A stretch of DNA of 41,747 bases from Corynebacterium sp. HMSC04H06 (GTDB taxonomy: Bacteria; Actinomycetota; Actinomycetes; Mycobacteriales; Mycobacteriaceae). Position numbers and translations under genes: made by a program. The DNA lies in the NCBI RefSeq assembly GCF_001815935.1, contig NZ_KV823452.1, forward strand, positions 1 through 41,747, given 5' to 3'. The notes under the pieces are model-generated. The model had not been told where the DNA came from. It searched no databases and worked only from the letters and a program-made list of their open reading frames with translations. Numbering within the stretch: the stretch's first letter is position 1; each line of letters starts with the position of its first letter. Below are positions 26,956 to 37,569 of this stretch, one piece after another.

Positions 26956-27567
26956 CTACAGCGCTCCCTTCGTCGATGGTATGCCGTCCACGCGCGGATC
27001 GGATTCTACCGCTTGGCGCAGTGCCCGGGCGACTGCCTTGTACTCGGCCTCCGTGATGTGGTGGGGGTCGCGGCCGTAGCGGACGTTGACGTGCAGGGTG
27101 GTCTTGCTGTGGGCGGCAAAGGTTTCAAAAAAGTGCCTATTGATAACCGTAGCGTAGTGGCCCCCAATGATTTGCCATTGGAGGTGCTCCGGCTCCCCGT
27201 GCATGACAAAGTAGGCACGGCCGGACAGATCGACGACGGCTTCGACCAAGGTCTCGTCCATCGGCAGCAGCTGGGATCCGAAGCGGCGGATGCCGCGCTT
27301 GTCCCCTACTGCCTCGGCGAAGGCCTGGCCGAAGACGATGGCGGTGTCCTCGACGGTGTGGTGCGCGTCTACCTCGACGTCCCCGCGGGCGCTGACCTCC
27401 AGGTCGAAGCCGCCGTGCGTGGCCACGGCGGTGAGCATGTGGTCGAAAAACGGCAGGCCGGTGTCAATACTCGGCTGGCCCGTGCCGTCGAGGTTCACAC
27501 TCACCGTGATATCGGATTCTTTGGTGCGGCGGGTGACCTTCCCGCGGCGCGGTTCCGGTTGGTTCAT
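26956..27567 (-). CDS. hisB: Imidazoleglycerol-phosphate dehydratase
   Basis: This Mn2+ enzyme dehydrates imidazole glycerol phosphate to imidazole acetol phosphate. The 203-aa protein has the usual single-domain length. The two metal-binding motifs, [11 protein letters not shown] and [17 protein letters not shown], are intact, and [15 protein letters not shown] is also typical. The phosphatase domain found in the enterobacterial HisB fusion is absent. The ATG overlaps the hisC stop in TGATG, so translation is coupled. Confidence 0.98.
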   Translation of the reverse strand: MNQPEPRRGKVTRRTKESDITVSVNLDGTGQPSIDTGLPFFDHMLTAVATHGGFDLEVSARGDVEVDAHHTVEDTAIVFGQAFAEAVGDKRGIRRFGSQLLPMDETLVEAVVDLSGRAYFVMHGEPEHLQWQIIGGHYATVINRHFFETFAAHSKTTLHVNVRYGRDPHHITEAEYKAVARALRQAVESDPRVDGIPSTKGAL

Positions 27568-28685
27568 CAGGCGCTCCCTTTCTCAGCGTCGGTCTGGTAG
27601 TCGGTCAGCTGCGCGGCGGCGGCGAGGAAGGCGTCGTTCTCGCCCGGCAGGCCCACGGTCGCGCGCAGAAAGCCGGCCTGGCCGACGTCGCGGATGAGCA
27701 CCTCGCGGTCCAGGAAGGCCTGCCAGGCGGCGGCCTGGTCGCTGAATTCGCCGAAGAAGATGAAGTTCGACTGGCTGTCGACGACGCGGTAGCCCAGCTC
27801 CCGCAGGCCGGCGACGACGCGGTCGCGCTCGGCCGCGAGCTTCGCGACGGTCTCCAGGGTCGCCGCGCGGTGGCGCAGCGCCACCAGGGCCGCGGCCTGC
27901 GACAGGGCGGACAGGTGGTACGGCAAGCGCACCAGCATGACGGCCTCAACGAAGGCGGGGTCGGCCACGAAGTAGCCCAGGCGGCCGCCGGCGAAGTCGA
28001 AGGCCTTGGACATCGTGCGCGAGACGATCAGCTTGTCCGGGTAGCCGGCCAGCAGTCGCACGGCCGAAGGCCCGTCGGAAAACTCCGCGTAGGCCTCGTC
28101 CACAATGACGATGCCCGGCGCGGCCTTGACCAGCTCCTCGATGTCGCCGAGTTCCGTCACGTCGCCGGTCGGGTTGTTCGGGGTGGTCACGAACACGACG
28201 TCGGGCTGGTGCTCGGCGATGGCATGGCGCGCCGCCGCCATGTCAATGCGAAAATCCGCACCCCGCGGGCACTCCAGGAATTCGGTCTGGGTGCCGGCGG
28301 AGAGCACCGGGTGCATGGAATAGGACGGCGTGAAGCCCAGCGCGCTGCGTCCGGGGCCGGCGAAGGCCTGCAGCAGCTGCTGAAGGACCTCGTTGGAGCC
28401 GTTGGCCGCCCAGACCTGCGCGGCCGTGACCTCCACGCCGGTGCGCTCGGTGACGTAGTCGGCTAGGGCCTCGCGCAGCTCGACGGCGTCGCGGTCCGGG
28501 TAGCGGTTGAGCTGCGGTGCGATCCGGCGGACCTCGCTGACCAGCTCCTCGACCAGCTCGGCAGACGGCGGGTACGGGTTTTCGTTGGTGTTGAGTTGGT
28601 TGGCCACCTTAAGCTGCGGGGCGCCGTAGGCGCTGCGCCCGCGCAGCTCGGGGCGCAGGGGAAGGTTTTCCAGGGACAAGGACAC
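27567..28685 (-). CDS. hisC: Histidinol-phosphate aminotransferase
   Basis: This fold-type-I pyridoxal phosphate enzyme transfers the amino group of glutamate to imidazole acetol phosphate. In the 372-aa sequence the cofactor lysine is Lys227 in [32 protein letters not shown] and VDEAYAEF are also typical of HisC. The start is GTG at 28685 with AAAGG 6 nt upstream. It follows hisD by 44 bp and overlaps hisB by one base. Broader aromatic aminotransferase activity is possible in this family. Confidence 0.97.
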   Translation of the reverse strand: MSLSLENLPLRPELRGRSAYGAPQLKVANQLNTNENPYPPSAELVEELVSEVRRIAPQLNRYPDRDAVELREALADYVTERTGVEVTAAQVWAANGSNEVLQQLLQAFAGPGRSALGFTPSYSMHPVLSAGTQTEFLECPRGADFRIDMAAARHAIAEHQPDVVFVTTPNNPTGDVTELGDIEELVKAAPGIVIVDEAYAEFSDGPSAVRLLAGYPDKLIVSRTMSKAFDFAGGRLGYFVADPAFVEAVMLVRLPYHLSALSQAAALVALRHRAATLETVAKLAAERDRVVAGLRELGYRVVDSQSNFIFFGEFSDQAAAWQAFLDREVLIRDVGQAGFLRATVGLPGENDAFLAAAAQLTDYQTDAEKGSA

Positions 28686-28729
28686 GACAAGCCTTTCTGA
28701 CAGGGTCGGTTCGGGTGGCAGGTGGCGTT

Positions 28730-30037
28730 TTAGCGTTCGGTGCGGGCGCGGATGGCCTCCCCGTGGGCGGGCAGGCGCTCAGCGTCGGCGAAGGCGATGA
28801 CGTGGCTGGCCACCTCGCGCAGCCCCGTCTCGTCGTAGTCGATGAGGTTGACCGGGCGCAGGAAGGTGTGCGTGGACAGCCCGGCGCCATACCGCGCGGT
28901 GCCGGAGGTCGGCAGCACGTGGTTGGAACCGGCCGCGTAGTCGCCCAGCGGGACCGGCGAGAACTCGCCGACGAAGATCGCGCCGGCGTGCCGGATGCGC
29001 TCCGCGACGGTGCGGGTGTTGCGGGTGTGGACCTCCAGGTGCTCGGCCGCATACGCGTCGGCCACGCGGATGCCGGCGTTGATGTCATCGACCAGGATGA
29101 TCCCGGACTGCTTACCGCGCAGGGCCTCGGCGGCGCGCTCGGCGTTGGCGGTGGCGGTGTAGCGAGCCTCCACCTCGGCGTCGACGCGCTGGGCCAAAAA
29201 CTCCGAGTCGGTGATCAGCACGCTGGCGGCCATCGGATCGTGCTCCGCTTGGGAGATGAGGTCGTAGGCCACCAGGACCGGATCGGCGCTGTCGTCGGCC
29301 AGCACGGCGATCTCCGTCGGGCCGGCCTCCGCGTCCACCCCGACAAACGAGGAGACCTGCCGCTTCGCCGCAGTCACGAAGATATTGCCCGGACCTGTGA
29401 TCATGTCGACCGGCTCCAGGCCCGCGGCGTCGTCGCCGTAGGCCATCAGCGCGACCGCCTGGGCGCCGCCGACGGCCCAGACCTCGCTAACGCCCAGCAG
29501 GGCGCAGGTAGCCAGCACCGTCGGGTGCGGCAGGCCGTCGTGATCGGCCTGCGGCGGGGAGGCCACGACCAAGGATTCCACCCCGGCGGCCTGCGCCGGG
29601 ACCACGTTCATCACCACGGACGACGGGTAGACCGCCTGCCCGCCCGGCACGTAGAGGCCCACGCGCTCGATGGGCGCGAATACCTCGGTGACGGTCGCGC
29701 CCTCGCCCAGCTGCGTGGTGTGCGGCTGCGGGACTTGCTCAACATGGACCTTGCGCACGCGCGCGATGGCCTCCTCGATCGCGGCGCGAACGTGTGGCTC
29801 AAGGACCTCGACGGCGGCATCGATGGCCGCGGTCGGGACCTGGACCGCCGCCGGGCGGACGTGGTCGAAGCGCTCGCCGTAATCCAGCGCGGCGGACTCG
29901 CCGCCGGTCTTGACCGCTTCGACGACGGGGGCGACGGTGCCGGCCACCGATTCGACGTTGACGCCGCCGCGGGGCAGAACCTTCCGCAGCGCCGACGTCG
30001 TCAGCTCGGTATTCCGCAAATCAATGGTATTGAGCAA
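28730..30037 (-). CDS. hisD: Histidinol dehydrogenase
   Basis: This zinc enzyme oxidises histidinol to histidine in two NAD-dependent steps and is the first gene of the his operon here. The 435-aa protein contains [16 protein letters not shown], the metal and substrate region SQAEHDPMA and [11 protein letters not shown], and [13 protein letters not shown]. The start is TTG at 30037, preceded by a strong GAGGAGG 7 nt upstream. A rare TTG start with a strong binding site may tune expression of the whole operon. It diverges from the YbjN-type gene, with 186 bp between the starts. Confidence 0.97.
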   Translation of the reverse strand: MLNTIDLRNTELTTSALRKVLPRGGVNVESVAGTVAPVVEAVKTGGESAALDYGERFDHVRPAAVQVPTAAIDAAVEVLEPHVRAAIEEAIARVRKVHVEQVPQPHTTQLGEGATVTEVFAPIERVGLYVPGGQAVYPSSVVMNVVPAQAAGVESLVVASPPQADHDGLPHPTVLATCALLGVSEVWAVGGAQAVALMAYGDDAAGLEPVDMITGPGNIFVTAAKRQVSSFVGVDAEAGPTEIAVLADDSADPVLVAYDLISQAEHDPMAASVLITDSEFLAQRVDAEVEARYTATANAERAAEALRGKQSGIILVDDINAGIRVADAYAAEHLEVHTRNTRTVAERIRHAGAIFVGEFSPVPLGDYAAGSNHVLPTSGTARYGAGLSTHTFLRPVNLIDYDETGLREVASHVIAFADAERLPAHGEAIRARTER

Positions 30038-30223
30038 TCTTATGCCTCCTCAAAGGGCCAAACGTGTAGTAGAGACCATCTTAGGAGCAATTTCTACGTG
30101 CCGGGCCCGTATGAGCAGATAGACTTGGGGCACGGCCCAAAATCTCGGCCCACCCGGCCGGCGCCGGTGCCCCTGGCGCCCCACAGACCGTCCCCAGGCC
30201 GTAAAGAAAGCAGGTGTTAGACG
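30038..30223. promoter_or_regulatory. Divergent intergenic region, his operon leader and promoter region
   Basis: This 186-bp spacer lies between hisD (minus) and the YbjN-type gene (plus). It contains an inverted repeat, GGGGCAC (30127-30133) with GTGCCCC (30167-30173), enclosing a GC-rich core, and the hisD Shine-Dalgarno GAGGAGG. A CTCCT on the minus strand about 37 nt before that site could pair with AGGAG. No convincing T-box or His-codon leader peptide is visible. A minus-strand TAAGAT is a candidate -10. Confidence 0.4.
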
Positions 30224-31228
30224 TTGACCGCCTCCCCTCGCCCCGGTTTCCCGGATGCCTTGGCACCGGTGGATCTGCCGCGCGTTTACTCCTGCGCCCA
30301 GGAGATTGGCCTGCCGCTGCACTGGGCCGATGGTCCCCAGCCCCAGCTGGTCTACCAGCACACCTCACACTGCCGGCTGACCCTGTCCCTCAACCCGGAC
30401 AACCCCGCGGTCATCAACTGCCGGCTGGAATTCGACGGGCCCATCGCCTTTTTCGCCATCGATGATTTAGCCCAGGCGCTCAACGAATGGAATCACGACT
30501 GCTTCACCCCCACCATGGTCTTCGAGCACAGCGGCCTGGAAAACCTCACCCTCTCCGGGCACGGGGCGATTGTCAGCCACCAGGGCCTGACCACCGCGCA
30601 GCTGGAGTCCTGCCTCATCCGGGCCCTGTCCAACGCCGGCGCCGCCTTTGACTTCTTCATCGAGCATTTCCCCGAGCTCGACCACGCCCCCGGCAGCGCC
30701 GCGCACACCAGCTGGGCCGGGTGGGCCCCGGAGCTAACCGAAGGCGACAGCGAGCGCCCCGCGCCCGTGAGCTACCCGCGGCTGCGCGAGCGCCTGCGCC
30801 AGATGGGGGTGGTCAACCAGCACGGCTTGGAGGACGGCCCGGTCCTGGCCTGGATCAACGAGGTCTTGGTCAGCTTCGCCATCGACTCCGGCCCCTCCGT
30901 GGTCATCAACGGCCGCTGGGAACCGCAGCTGCCGGCCGCGGAATTCTCCAAGCTGTTTTTGACCTGCAACGATTGGAATCGCACCACGGAGGCCTCCTCC
31001 GCGTTCTGCCACCTGAACTCCCCGGAGCCGGGAAGCGCTGACGCTGCCGCGGCCGAGCCCGAGAGCACCGTCGACGTCCACATCGATTATTCGGTCGTCA
31101 CCGCCGAGGGGCTCACGGACGCGCAGCTGACCCAGCACATCGGCATCGGGCTGCACAACATCCTCTACGGGCTCGACTCGATTGCCCGCGACGTCGTGGG
31201 CGTCTCCCCCGTCAAGTGGCCTCACTAG
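30224..31228 (+). CDS. YbjN domain-type protein, two tandem domains
   Basis: This 334-aa soluble protein is built of two related halves. Each contains a pattern of beta strands with LVYQ or VLAWINE, an aliphatic strand, and then a WNHDCFTP or WNRTTEASS segment typical of the YbjN/T3SS-chaperone-like fold. The two copies are roughly residues 15-145 and 180-325. YbjN proteins are of unclear function and appear to stabilise or regulate other proteins. The start is a TTG at 30224 with AGGTG about 8 nt upstream, so the exact start is uncertain. Its stop overlaps the stop of the convergent membrane-protein gene within CTAG. Confidence 0.75.
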   Translation: MTASPRPGFPDALAPVDLPRVYSCAQEIGLPLHWADGPQPQLVYQHTSHCRLTLSLNPDNPAVINCRLEFDGPIAFFAIDDLAQALNEWNHDCFTPTMVFEHSGLENLTLSGHGAIVSHQGLTTAQLESCLIRALSNAGAAFDFFIEHFPELDHAPGSAAHTSWAGWAPELTEGDSERPAPVSYPRLRERLRQMGVVNQHGLEDGPVLAWINEVLVSFAIDSGPSVVINGRWEPQLPAAEFSKLFLTCNDWNRTTEASSAFCHLNSPEPGSADAAAAEPESTVDVHIDYSVVTAEGLTDAQLTQHIGIGLHNILYGLDSIARDVVGVSPVKWPH

Positions 31229-31794
31229 GCCGGGTGGTTGTCGCCGGCCGTAACCGGGGCCGCGGTCGGGGCTTCTTGGGTCGGCTGGGTCTGCTGTATT
31301 TGCTGGGTCTCCCAGGCCTCGTCGCCGCTGACGAAGGCCGCCGACCAGTAGCCGAACATCGCCATGAAGGGCGCGGCTAAGAGGGCGACCCCGAGCGGGA
31401 ACGGCGGGACGAACTCCGCGCCGTCGACCATCTCGGCCGGCTCGGTGGGTACGAAGAGCCCGGAGAAGACCACAAAAGCGGCGGCGCCGGCCAGCGCGCA
31501 CACGCCCACCCACAGCAGGGTGCCTAACCCGCGGAAGCGCGCGCCCCGCGTAAAGGCCAGCACGCCGGTGACCGTGCCGGCTCCCCCGGTAATGACGGTG
31601 AAGCTTAGCAACGCCACCGCTGGCGCCGAGCCCATATCCACGCCGAAGCCGCCCTCGGGCAGCTCCGCGAGGGCGACACGCGGGCGACACAGGCCCCAGA
31701 GGATGCCCGCGACTCCGAAGACCACGAGTACGCAAGCGAATAACCCCGCAGCGAAACCGACGCTGCGGGGTGGAGTAAACGAGCGGCTCAACAT
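31225..31794 (-). CDS. Hypothetical membrane protein with Gln/Thr-rich tail
   Basis: I do not recognise this 189-aa protein. Four hydrophobic segments are visible (about residues 13-34, 60-81, 90-112 and 131-152). A cytoplasmic-type C-terminal tail of about 35 residues contains QQIQQTQPTQ. It starts with ATG at 31794, 29 bp after the lipoprotein gene on the same strand, and probably shares its transcript. Its stop lies against the stop of the YbjN-type gene (3-bp overlap). Confidence 0.65.
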   Translation of the reverse strand: MLSRSFTPPRSVGFAAGLFACVLVVFGVAGILWGLCRPRVALAELPEGGFGVDMGSAPAVALLSFTVITGGAGTVTGVLAFTRGARFRGLGTLLWVGVCALAGAAAFVVFSGLFVPTEPAEMVDGAEFVPPFPLGVALLAAPFMAMFGYWSAAFVSGDEAWETQQIQQTQPTQEAPTAAPVTAGDNHPA

Positions 31795-31823
31795 AGCCTT
31801 CCAGGCTACCCTGCCGGGCGCTC

Positions 31824-32552
31824 CTAGTTACAGAAGGTCCAGTTGCCGCCCTCGTTGGCAAAGCGCATGGTGGTGGTGTCCGGGCCCTGCGGGGTAGCTA
31901 CCTCCACGGTGGCGGAGGCGGTGTTGTCCTTGACCTTGATGTCGCGGATGTCCTGGACGAAGGTGTCCTTCCACTGCCCGTTGCTGGCCTCGTCCATGGA
32001 GACCTGCGGGATCTGGTTGTAATCGGCGTTGCGCAGCTCCGGCTGGGCGTCCAGCACGCGCTGGCAGGTGTGGTCCGGCATGTAGCGCATGAAGGAGCGC
32101 ATGTCCTGCTGATCGTACAGGCCGCGAACCAGGCCGTTGATCTCGCCGGAGACGGCGCCGTCGGCAGCCTGGCCACCCTCAACCGGGGCGATGTCGGCCT
32201 GCCCCTGCATCGGGTCGCCGCCCTCGAACGGGTCAACCATGGACTCGGCCGCCGCGGCCTGGTCGCCGCCGCCGGCGTTGTTGCCGTCCTGGTTGGAGGC
32301 GGAGCGCTCCTTGCCCTGAGCGGACTTCTCGGAATCCTTATCCTTGTCCTTGGCCTCGGAGGACTTCTCGGCGTCCTTGTCCTTATCCTCGTCCTTGGCC
32401 TTGGAGCTCGGGGCCTCCTTGGTGGCGGTCTCGGTCGACGGAGCAGCCTCGGTGGAATCTTCCTCGTCAGAACCGCAAGCCGTAAGGGTCAGTGGGACGA
32501 CCAACGCAAGCGCGACAACGGACATCTTAGACGGGGTGAAAAGGGACAACAT
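31824..32552 (-). CDS. Lipoprotein with charged repetitive linker
   Basis: This 242-aa exported protein has an N-terminal signal peptide with one Lys, a hydrophobic core and the lipobox LTLTAC (Cys26), so it should be lipid-anchored by Lgt. Then follows a low-complexity Lys/Asp/Glu/Ser linker (about residues 28-95) with an internal repeat of the AKDxDKDxEKS type. The folded C-terminal domain (about residues 130-242) has an NTF2-like or DUF4878-like strand pattern and two cysteines, CQRVL and the final FCN, that could form a disulfide. The ligand is unknown. AGGAGAA stands just before the ATG. It diverges from the second TetR gene. Confidence 0.85.
   Translation of the reverse strand: MLSLFTPSKMSVVALALVVPLTLTACGSDEEDSTEAAPSTETATKEAPSSKAKDEDKDKDAEKSSEAKDKDKDSEKSAQGKERSASNQDGNNAGGGDQAAAAESMVDPFEGGDPMQGQADIAPVEGGQAADGAVSGEINGLVRGLYDQQDMRSFMRYMPDHTCQRVLDAQPELRNADYNQIPQVSMDEASNGQWKDTFVQDIRDIKVKDNTASATVEVATPQGPDTTTMRFANEGGNWTFCN
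32322..32400 (-). repeat. Imperfect direct repeat within the lipoprotein linker
   Basis: Two tandem units of about 39-45 bp, each beginning ggacttctcgg on the plus strand (at 32322 and 32361), encode the repeated KD-rich linker. The second carries a 6-nt insertion relative to the first. This is a likely site of length variation between strains. Confidence 0.6.
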
Positions 32553-32723
32553 TTCTCCTGACGATTTGAGGGACTACAGGCTTTCGGGGGGCGCTACCCT
32601 AACGCAGCGGCAGTACACCCTTGACGTCGAATATCATAACAACCTTTGCGTGGCAGGACAGTTACAGTTTGGTTATAGAAACCTGTGAACGTGGGCGTTC
32701 TGGCCCGCGCTGGGCCGGCCCGC

Positions 32724-32729
32724 TAGACT
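32724..32729 (+). promoter_or_regulatory. -10 box for leaderless second TetR gene
   Basis: TAGACT ends 8 nt before the GTG start at 32738, and no ribosome binding site is present. Confidence 0.5.
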
Positions 32730-32737
32730 AGGTCATC

Positions 32738-33295
32738 GTGCAGTTATCCCGCGAGACCATCATCAAAGCCGCCCTTGACCTGCTAGATACCTACGGGCTG
32801 GCAGACACCACCATGCGGCGCGTCGCGGGCTCGCTGGGGGTTGCCCCCGGCGCGCTCTACTGGCACATCACCAACAAGCAGGGCCTCATTTCCGCGCTTG
32901 CCGATGCCATCCTGGCACCCCTGTCCGGCACCTCCCCCGTCGAACTCAGCCTGAGCCTGCGCTCTGCCCTGCTAGCCCACCGCGACGGCGCCGAGGTGGT
33001 CTCCGCCGCCCTGTCCCAGCCGCACTCGCTGGCCTGGGAGCAACTCGTAGCGCGCTTCAAGTCCGCGCTGGCCGCCGCCGGCCACGGCGCTGACGATGCC
33101 ACCCGCCAGCTCGACGCCGAGTCCGTCCTCCACCTAGTCCTAGGGGCCACCACGCTGGAGCAGTCCCTGCTGCAATACCAGGCGGCCACCGGTAACACGG
33201 CAGCCGAGGAGCGCGTGGGTGATCACTCCGGGGCGGACAAGCTCGCCCGCGCGGTTCACATCGTGCTCGCGGGTACCGACTCGCTCGACAGGTGA
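32738..33295 (+). CDS. TetR family transcriptional regulator
   Basis: This 185-aa protein has a clear N-terminal helix-turn-helix: ETIIKAALDLLDTYGLADTT, then MRRVAGSLGVAPGALYWHIT with NKQGLISALADAI. The ALYWHI form is seen in the TetR subgroup with a TetR_C-like effector domain. The ligand is unknown. The start is GTG at 32738, leaderless by inspection. It lies 31 bp upstream of glgX on the same strand and diverges from the lipoprotein gene, so those are its most likely targets along with itself. No clear palindrome of the usual TetR size was found in the spacer apart from a weak GGTT-N5-AACC. Confidence 0.9.
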   Translation: MQLSRETIIKAALDLLDTYGLADTTMRRVAGSLGVAPGALYWHITNKQGLISALADAILAPLSGTSPVELSLSLRSALLAHRDGAEVVSAALSQPHSLAWEQLVARFKSALAAAGHGADDATRQLDAESVLHLVLGATTLEQSLLQYQAATGNTAAEERVGDHSGADKLARAVHIVLAGTDSLDR

Positions 33296-33312
33296 AAGCG
33301 CCCGGTTGCCAT

Positions 33313-33318
33313 TAAGCT
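33313..33318 (+). promoter_or_regulatory. Possible -10 box for leaderless glgX
   Basis: TAAGCT ends 8 nt before the glgX ATG, and there is no Shine-Dalgarno. The match to TANANT is imperfect. glgX may instead be transcribed from the TetR promoter. Confidence 0.3.
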
Positions 33319-33326
33319 AAGCAGCC

Positions 33327-35498
<2,172 letters not shown>

Positions 35499-35525
35499 TT
35501 CCTGCTTGGAAAGGCCCTGATTTTA

Positions 35526-36836
35526 GTGTCGGTTAAAGCCCACGGCGCCCACGTCGATGTCACCGCTACCAGCGTGGAGATCCACCACTCCGTGCTCTCG
35601 CTGAGCCTGGGGAAGCCGGCAACCACCTCGGTCCCACTCGCCGACATCAGGGATTTAAGCGTGCGCGAGCCCACCGCCACCGCGCAGGGCTGGGTGGCGC
35701 TGGAGGGCACGGCAGTGACCATCCCCGTCGACCCGCACCAGGACGCCGAGGCCATCCGCGCACTGATTGCCGCCGCCCAAAGCGGTGAGCACGACCCGGG
35801 CGTGCCGGGGCTGGATTTCACCGCCGTCGACGTCGAAACCGCCAACTGGCACTGGGGCTCCATCTGCCAAGTGGGTGCGGTCCGCTTCCGCGACGGCCGC
35901 GAGACCGAGTCGCGCACCTGGCTGTGCCAGCCGCCGGCTAGCTGGCCCGACTTCGACGAGGTCAACATCTCCATCCACGGCATCACCGCCGCAGACGTCG
36001 CCGATGCCGCCCCCTTTGCCACCGTCGCCGCCGAACTCGTCGACTTCGTGGGCGACGACGTCTTCGTCGCGCACAACGCCCAGTTCGACTCCAGCGCCCT
36101 GCACTCCGCCCTGCAGGCCACCTCCAGCGACGTCCCCGAATGGCAGCTGGCCTGCTCCCTGGCGCTAGCGCGCTACTGCTCCGACCGCGGGGTACTGGAC
36201 GTGGCCAACCACAAGCTGCCCACCGTCGCCGCGGCGTGCGGACTAGATTCCTTCAGCCACCACGACGCCTGCGCCGACGCCCGCGCGGCCGGCATCATCG
36301 TCGCCGGCCTGGCGCAGAAGCTGGGGCTGACCGGGGGTATCGCCGGGCTCTTCGACGAGTGCGGTTTCCGCCTGGGGTCCCTGTCCCCCGAGCAGGTCAT
36401 GCCGGTCCTGCAGGACAACGTGGCGCCAACCTCGGCTGCCGACCTCGGCGCGGGCACGGATTTCCGGTCGCAGACCCGCGAGTCCGGAGCACGCCGCCCC
36501 GCCCCGTGGAAGACCGTCGCCACGCCGGAGACCATCCCCGAACCCAACCCCGACGCCGACCCGCAGGGCCCGCTTTTCGGCCAGCACGTCACGCTGACCG
36601 GCGACTTCGAGCCCTTCGATAAAGGCCAGCTGTGGTCCGCCATCGCCGAGCGCGGCGGCGTTATCGGCAAAAATGTCACGAAGAAGACCACCCTGCTGGT
36701 CGTCGGCACGTGGGCGAAGAAGACCTCCAAGGAAAAGCGCGCCGAAGAGCTGCGCGACAAGGGCCAGGACATCACCTTCTGGAGCGCGAACGAGCTCCTC
36801 GACGCGGTAGGCTTAAGCGACCAGCCGCCGTTCTAA
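35526..36836 (+). CDS. DEDDh exonuclease with C-terminal BRCT domain
   Basis: This 436-aa protein has three parts. Residues 1-85 form an all-beta region that may be a PH-like domain (GWVALEGTAVTIPVDP). Residues about 96-262 are a DnaQ-type 3'-5' exonuclease with Asp102 and Glu104 (VDVETAN), Asp188 (HNAQFD), His246 and Asp251 (HHDACADAR), so all catalytic residues are present. Residues about 345-436 are a BRCT domain (VTLTGDFEPFDKG, LVVGTWAKKTSKEKRAEEL). Actinobacteria encode such proteins in addition to the replicative proofreading subunit. A role in DNA repair is inferred. The start is GTG at 35526 with GGAAAGG about 11 nt upstream. Confidence 0.9.
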   Translation: MSVKAHGAHVDVTATSVEIHHSVLSLSLGKPATTSVPLADIRDLSVREPTATAQGWVALEGTAVTIPVDPHQDAEAIRALIAAAQSGEHDPGVPGLDFTAVDVETANWHWGSICQVGAVRFRDGRETESRTWLCQPPASWPDFDEVNISIHGITAADVADAAPFATVAAELVDFVGDDVFVAHNAQFDSSALHSALQATSSDVPEWQLACSLALARYCSDRGVLDVANHKLPTVAAACGLDSFSHHDACADARAAGIIVAGLAQKLGLTGGIAGLFDECGFRLGSLSPEQVMPVLQDNVAPTSAADLGAGTDFRSQTRESGARRPAPWKTVATPETIPEPNPDADPQGPLFGQHVTLTGDFEPFDKGQLWSAIAERGGVIGKNVTKKTTLLVVGTWAKKTSKEKRAEELRDKGQDITFWSANELLDAVGLSDQPPF

Positions 36837-36908
36837 GGGAACCGTTGCGGCCGCGGCGCAGTCTAACTATTCGTCAGGGATTCCCGCCGACTTCCCAGGA
36901 GAATAGTT

Positions 36909-37544
36909 GTGACCACCGCCCTCCACCCAGCCACGCACCCGGAGCTGAGTTTAAGCGGCCTGCTGCCCCGCCTGGTCCGCCAGCGCTGGACGACTAACAC
37001 CGGCTTATCCGATGACGGCTTCTGCGACTCCGTAGCGACCCTGCCGCTGTCGCAGAACTGGTCGATGACCCTGCGGTGTACAACCTCCGACGGCGGCATC
37101 AACGTCAGCCAGCGCGGCCTGGATGAGCTGGGCGTGTCCATCCAGCACGCGTGGGATTTCGCCGCCATCAACTTGGCCGAGGCCTCCCGCTCCGAGTACG
37201 GGACCCAGTTCTGGATGCGGCCGGCCAGCGCGGTCCTCGGGCCGGGCTGCCCCGACGGCGTGCAGGTGGCCACCTCGCGGTATCCGATTAGCTCCTGGCT
37301 GGCCCACCCGCGCGCCTTCCTCCTGCTCGACGATCACCTGCACACCATCCTGGCCGCCGAGCGCCTGGTCTACCTCGTGCCCGACCCGGCCACGGTGATT
37401 GCGCTGGCCGGTGTCGGCCACCAGGAGGCCACGGCGTGGGCGCAACGGGCGCAAGAAACGCGGCCGCGGCATCGGGTGCAACTGTCCTCGGTGCCGTTAC
37501 TATTGGTGCAGGGGTTTCCGCAGGACTACTGCCTCAATACTTAA
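36909..37544 (+). CDS. Unknown protein upstream of the alarmone synthetase
   Basis: I do not recognise this 211-aa protein. It has no signal peptide or clear membrane span. Trp and Arg are frequent in LVRQRWTTN and FWMRPASAVLGPGCPDG, and it contains SYPISSWLAHPRAF-like and LHTILAAERLVYLVPDP-like segments that suggest a mixed alpha/beta fold. The start is GTG at 36909 with AGGAGA about 6 nt upstream. It ends 25 bp before the RelS-like gene and is almost certainly cotranscribed with it. The pairing suggests a link to stringent signalling, but nothing in the sequence shows this. Confidence 0.7.
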   Translation: MTTALHPATHPELSLSGLLPRLVRQRWTTNTGLSDDGFCDSVATLPLSQNWSMTLRCTTSDGGINVSQRGLDELGVSIQHAWDFAAINLAEASRSEYGTQFWMRPASAVLGPGCPDGVQVATSRYPISSWLAHPRAFLLLDDHLHTILAAERLVYLVPDPATVIALAGVGHQEATAWAQRAQETRPRHRVQLSSVPLLLVQGFPQDYCLNT

Positions 37545-37569
37545 AGCTCGACCAGAAAGGAGCCGCCCC

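Noticed and set aside
30038..30223. Canonical T-box riboswitch in the his leader
   Set aside because: Only a partial GGGTGG-type match occurs, without a full T-box sequence, an antiterminator UGGN bulge in the right place or a T-run terminator.
30734..31861. Minus-strand open frame of 375 codons spanning three genes
   Set aside because: It overlaps the YbjN-type, membrane and lipoprotein genes in another frame, and its Arg/Gly-rich product has no coherent fold.
37399..37569. N-terminal extension of the RelS-like protein
   Set aside because: It runs through the upstream gene in another frame and is Arg/Cys-rich and unlike the family. GTG 37570 has AAAGGAG at proper distance.
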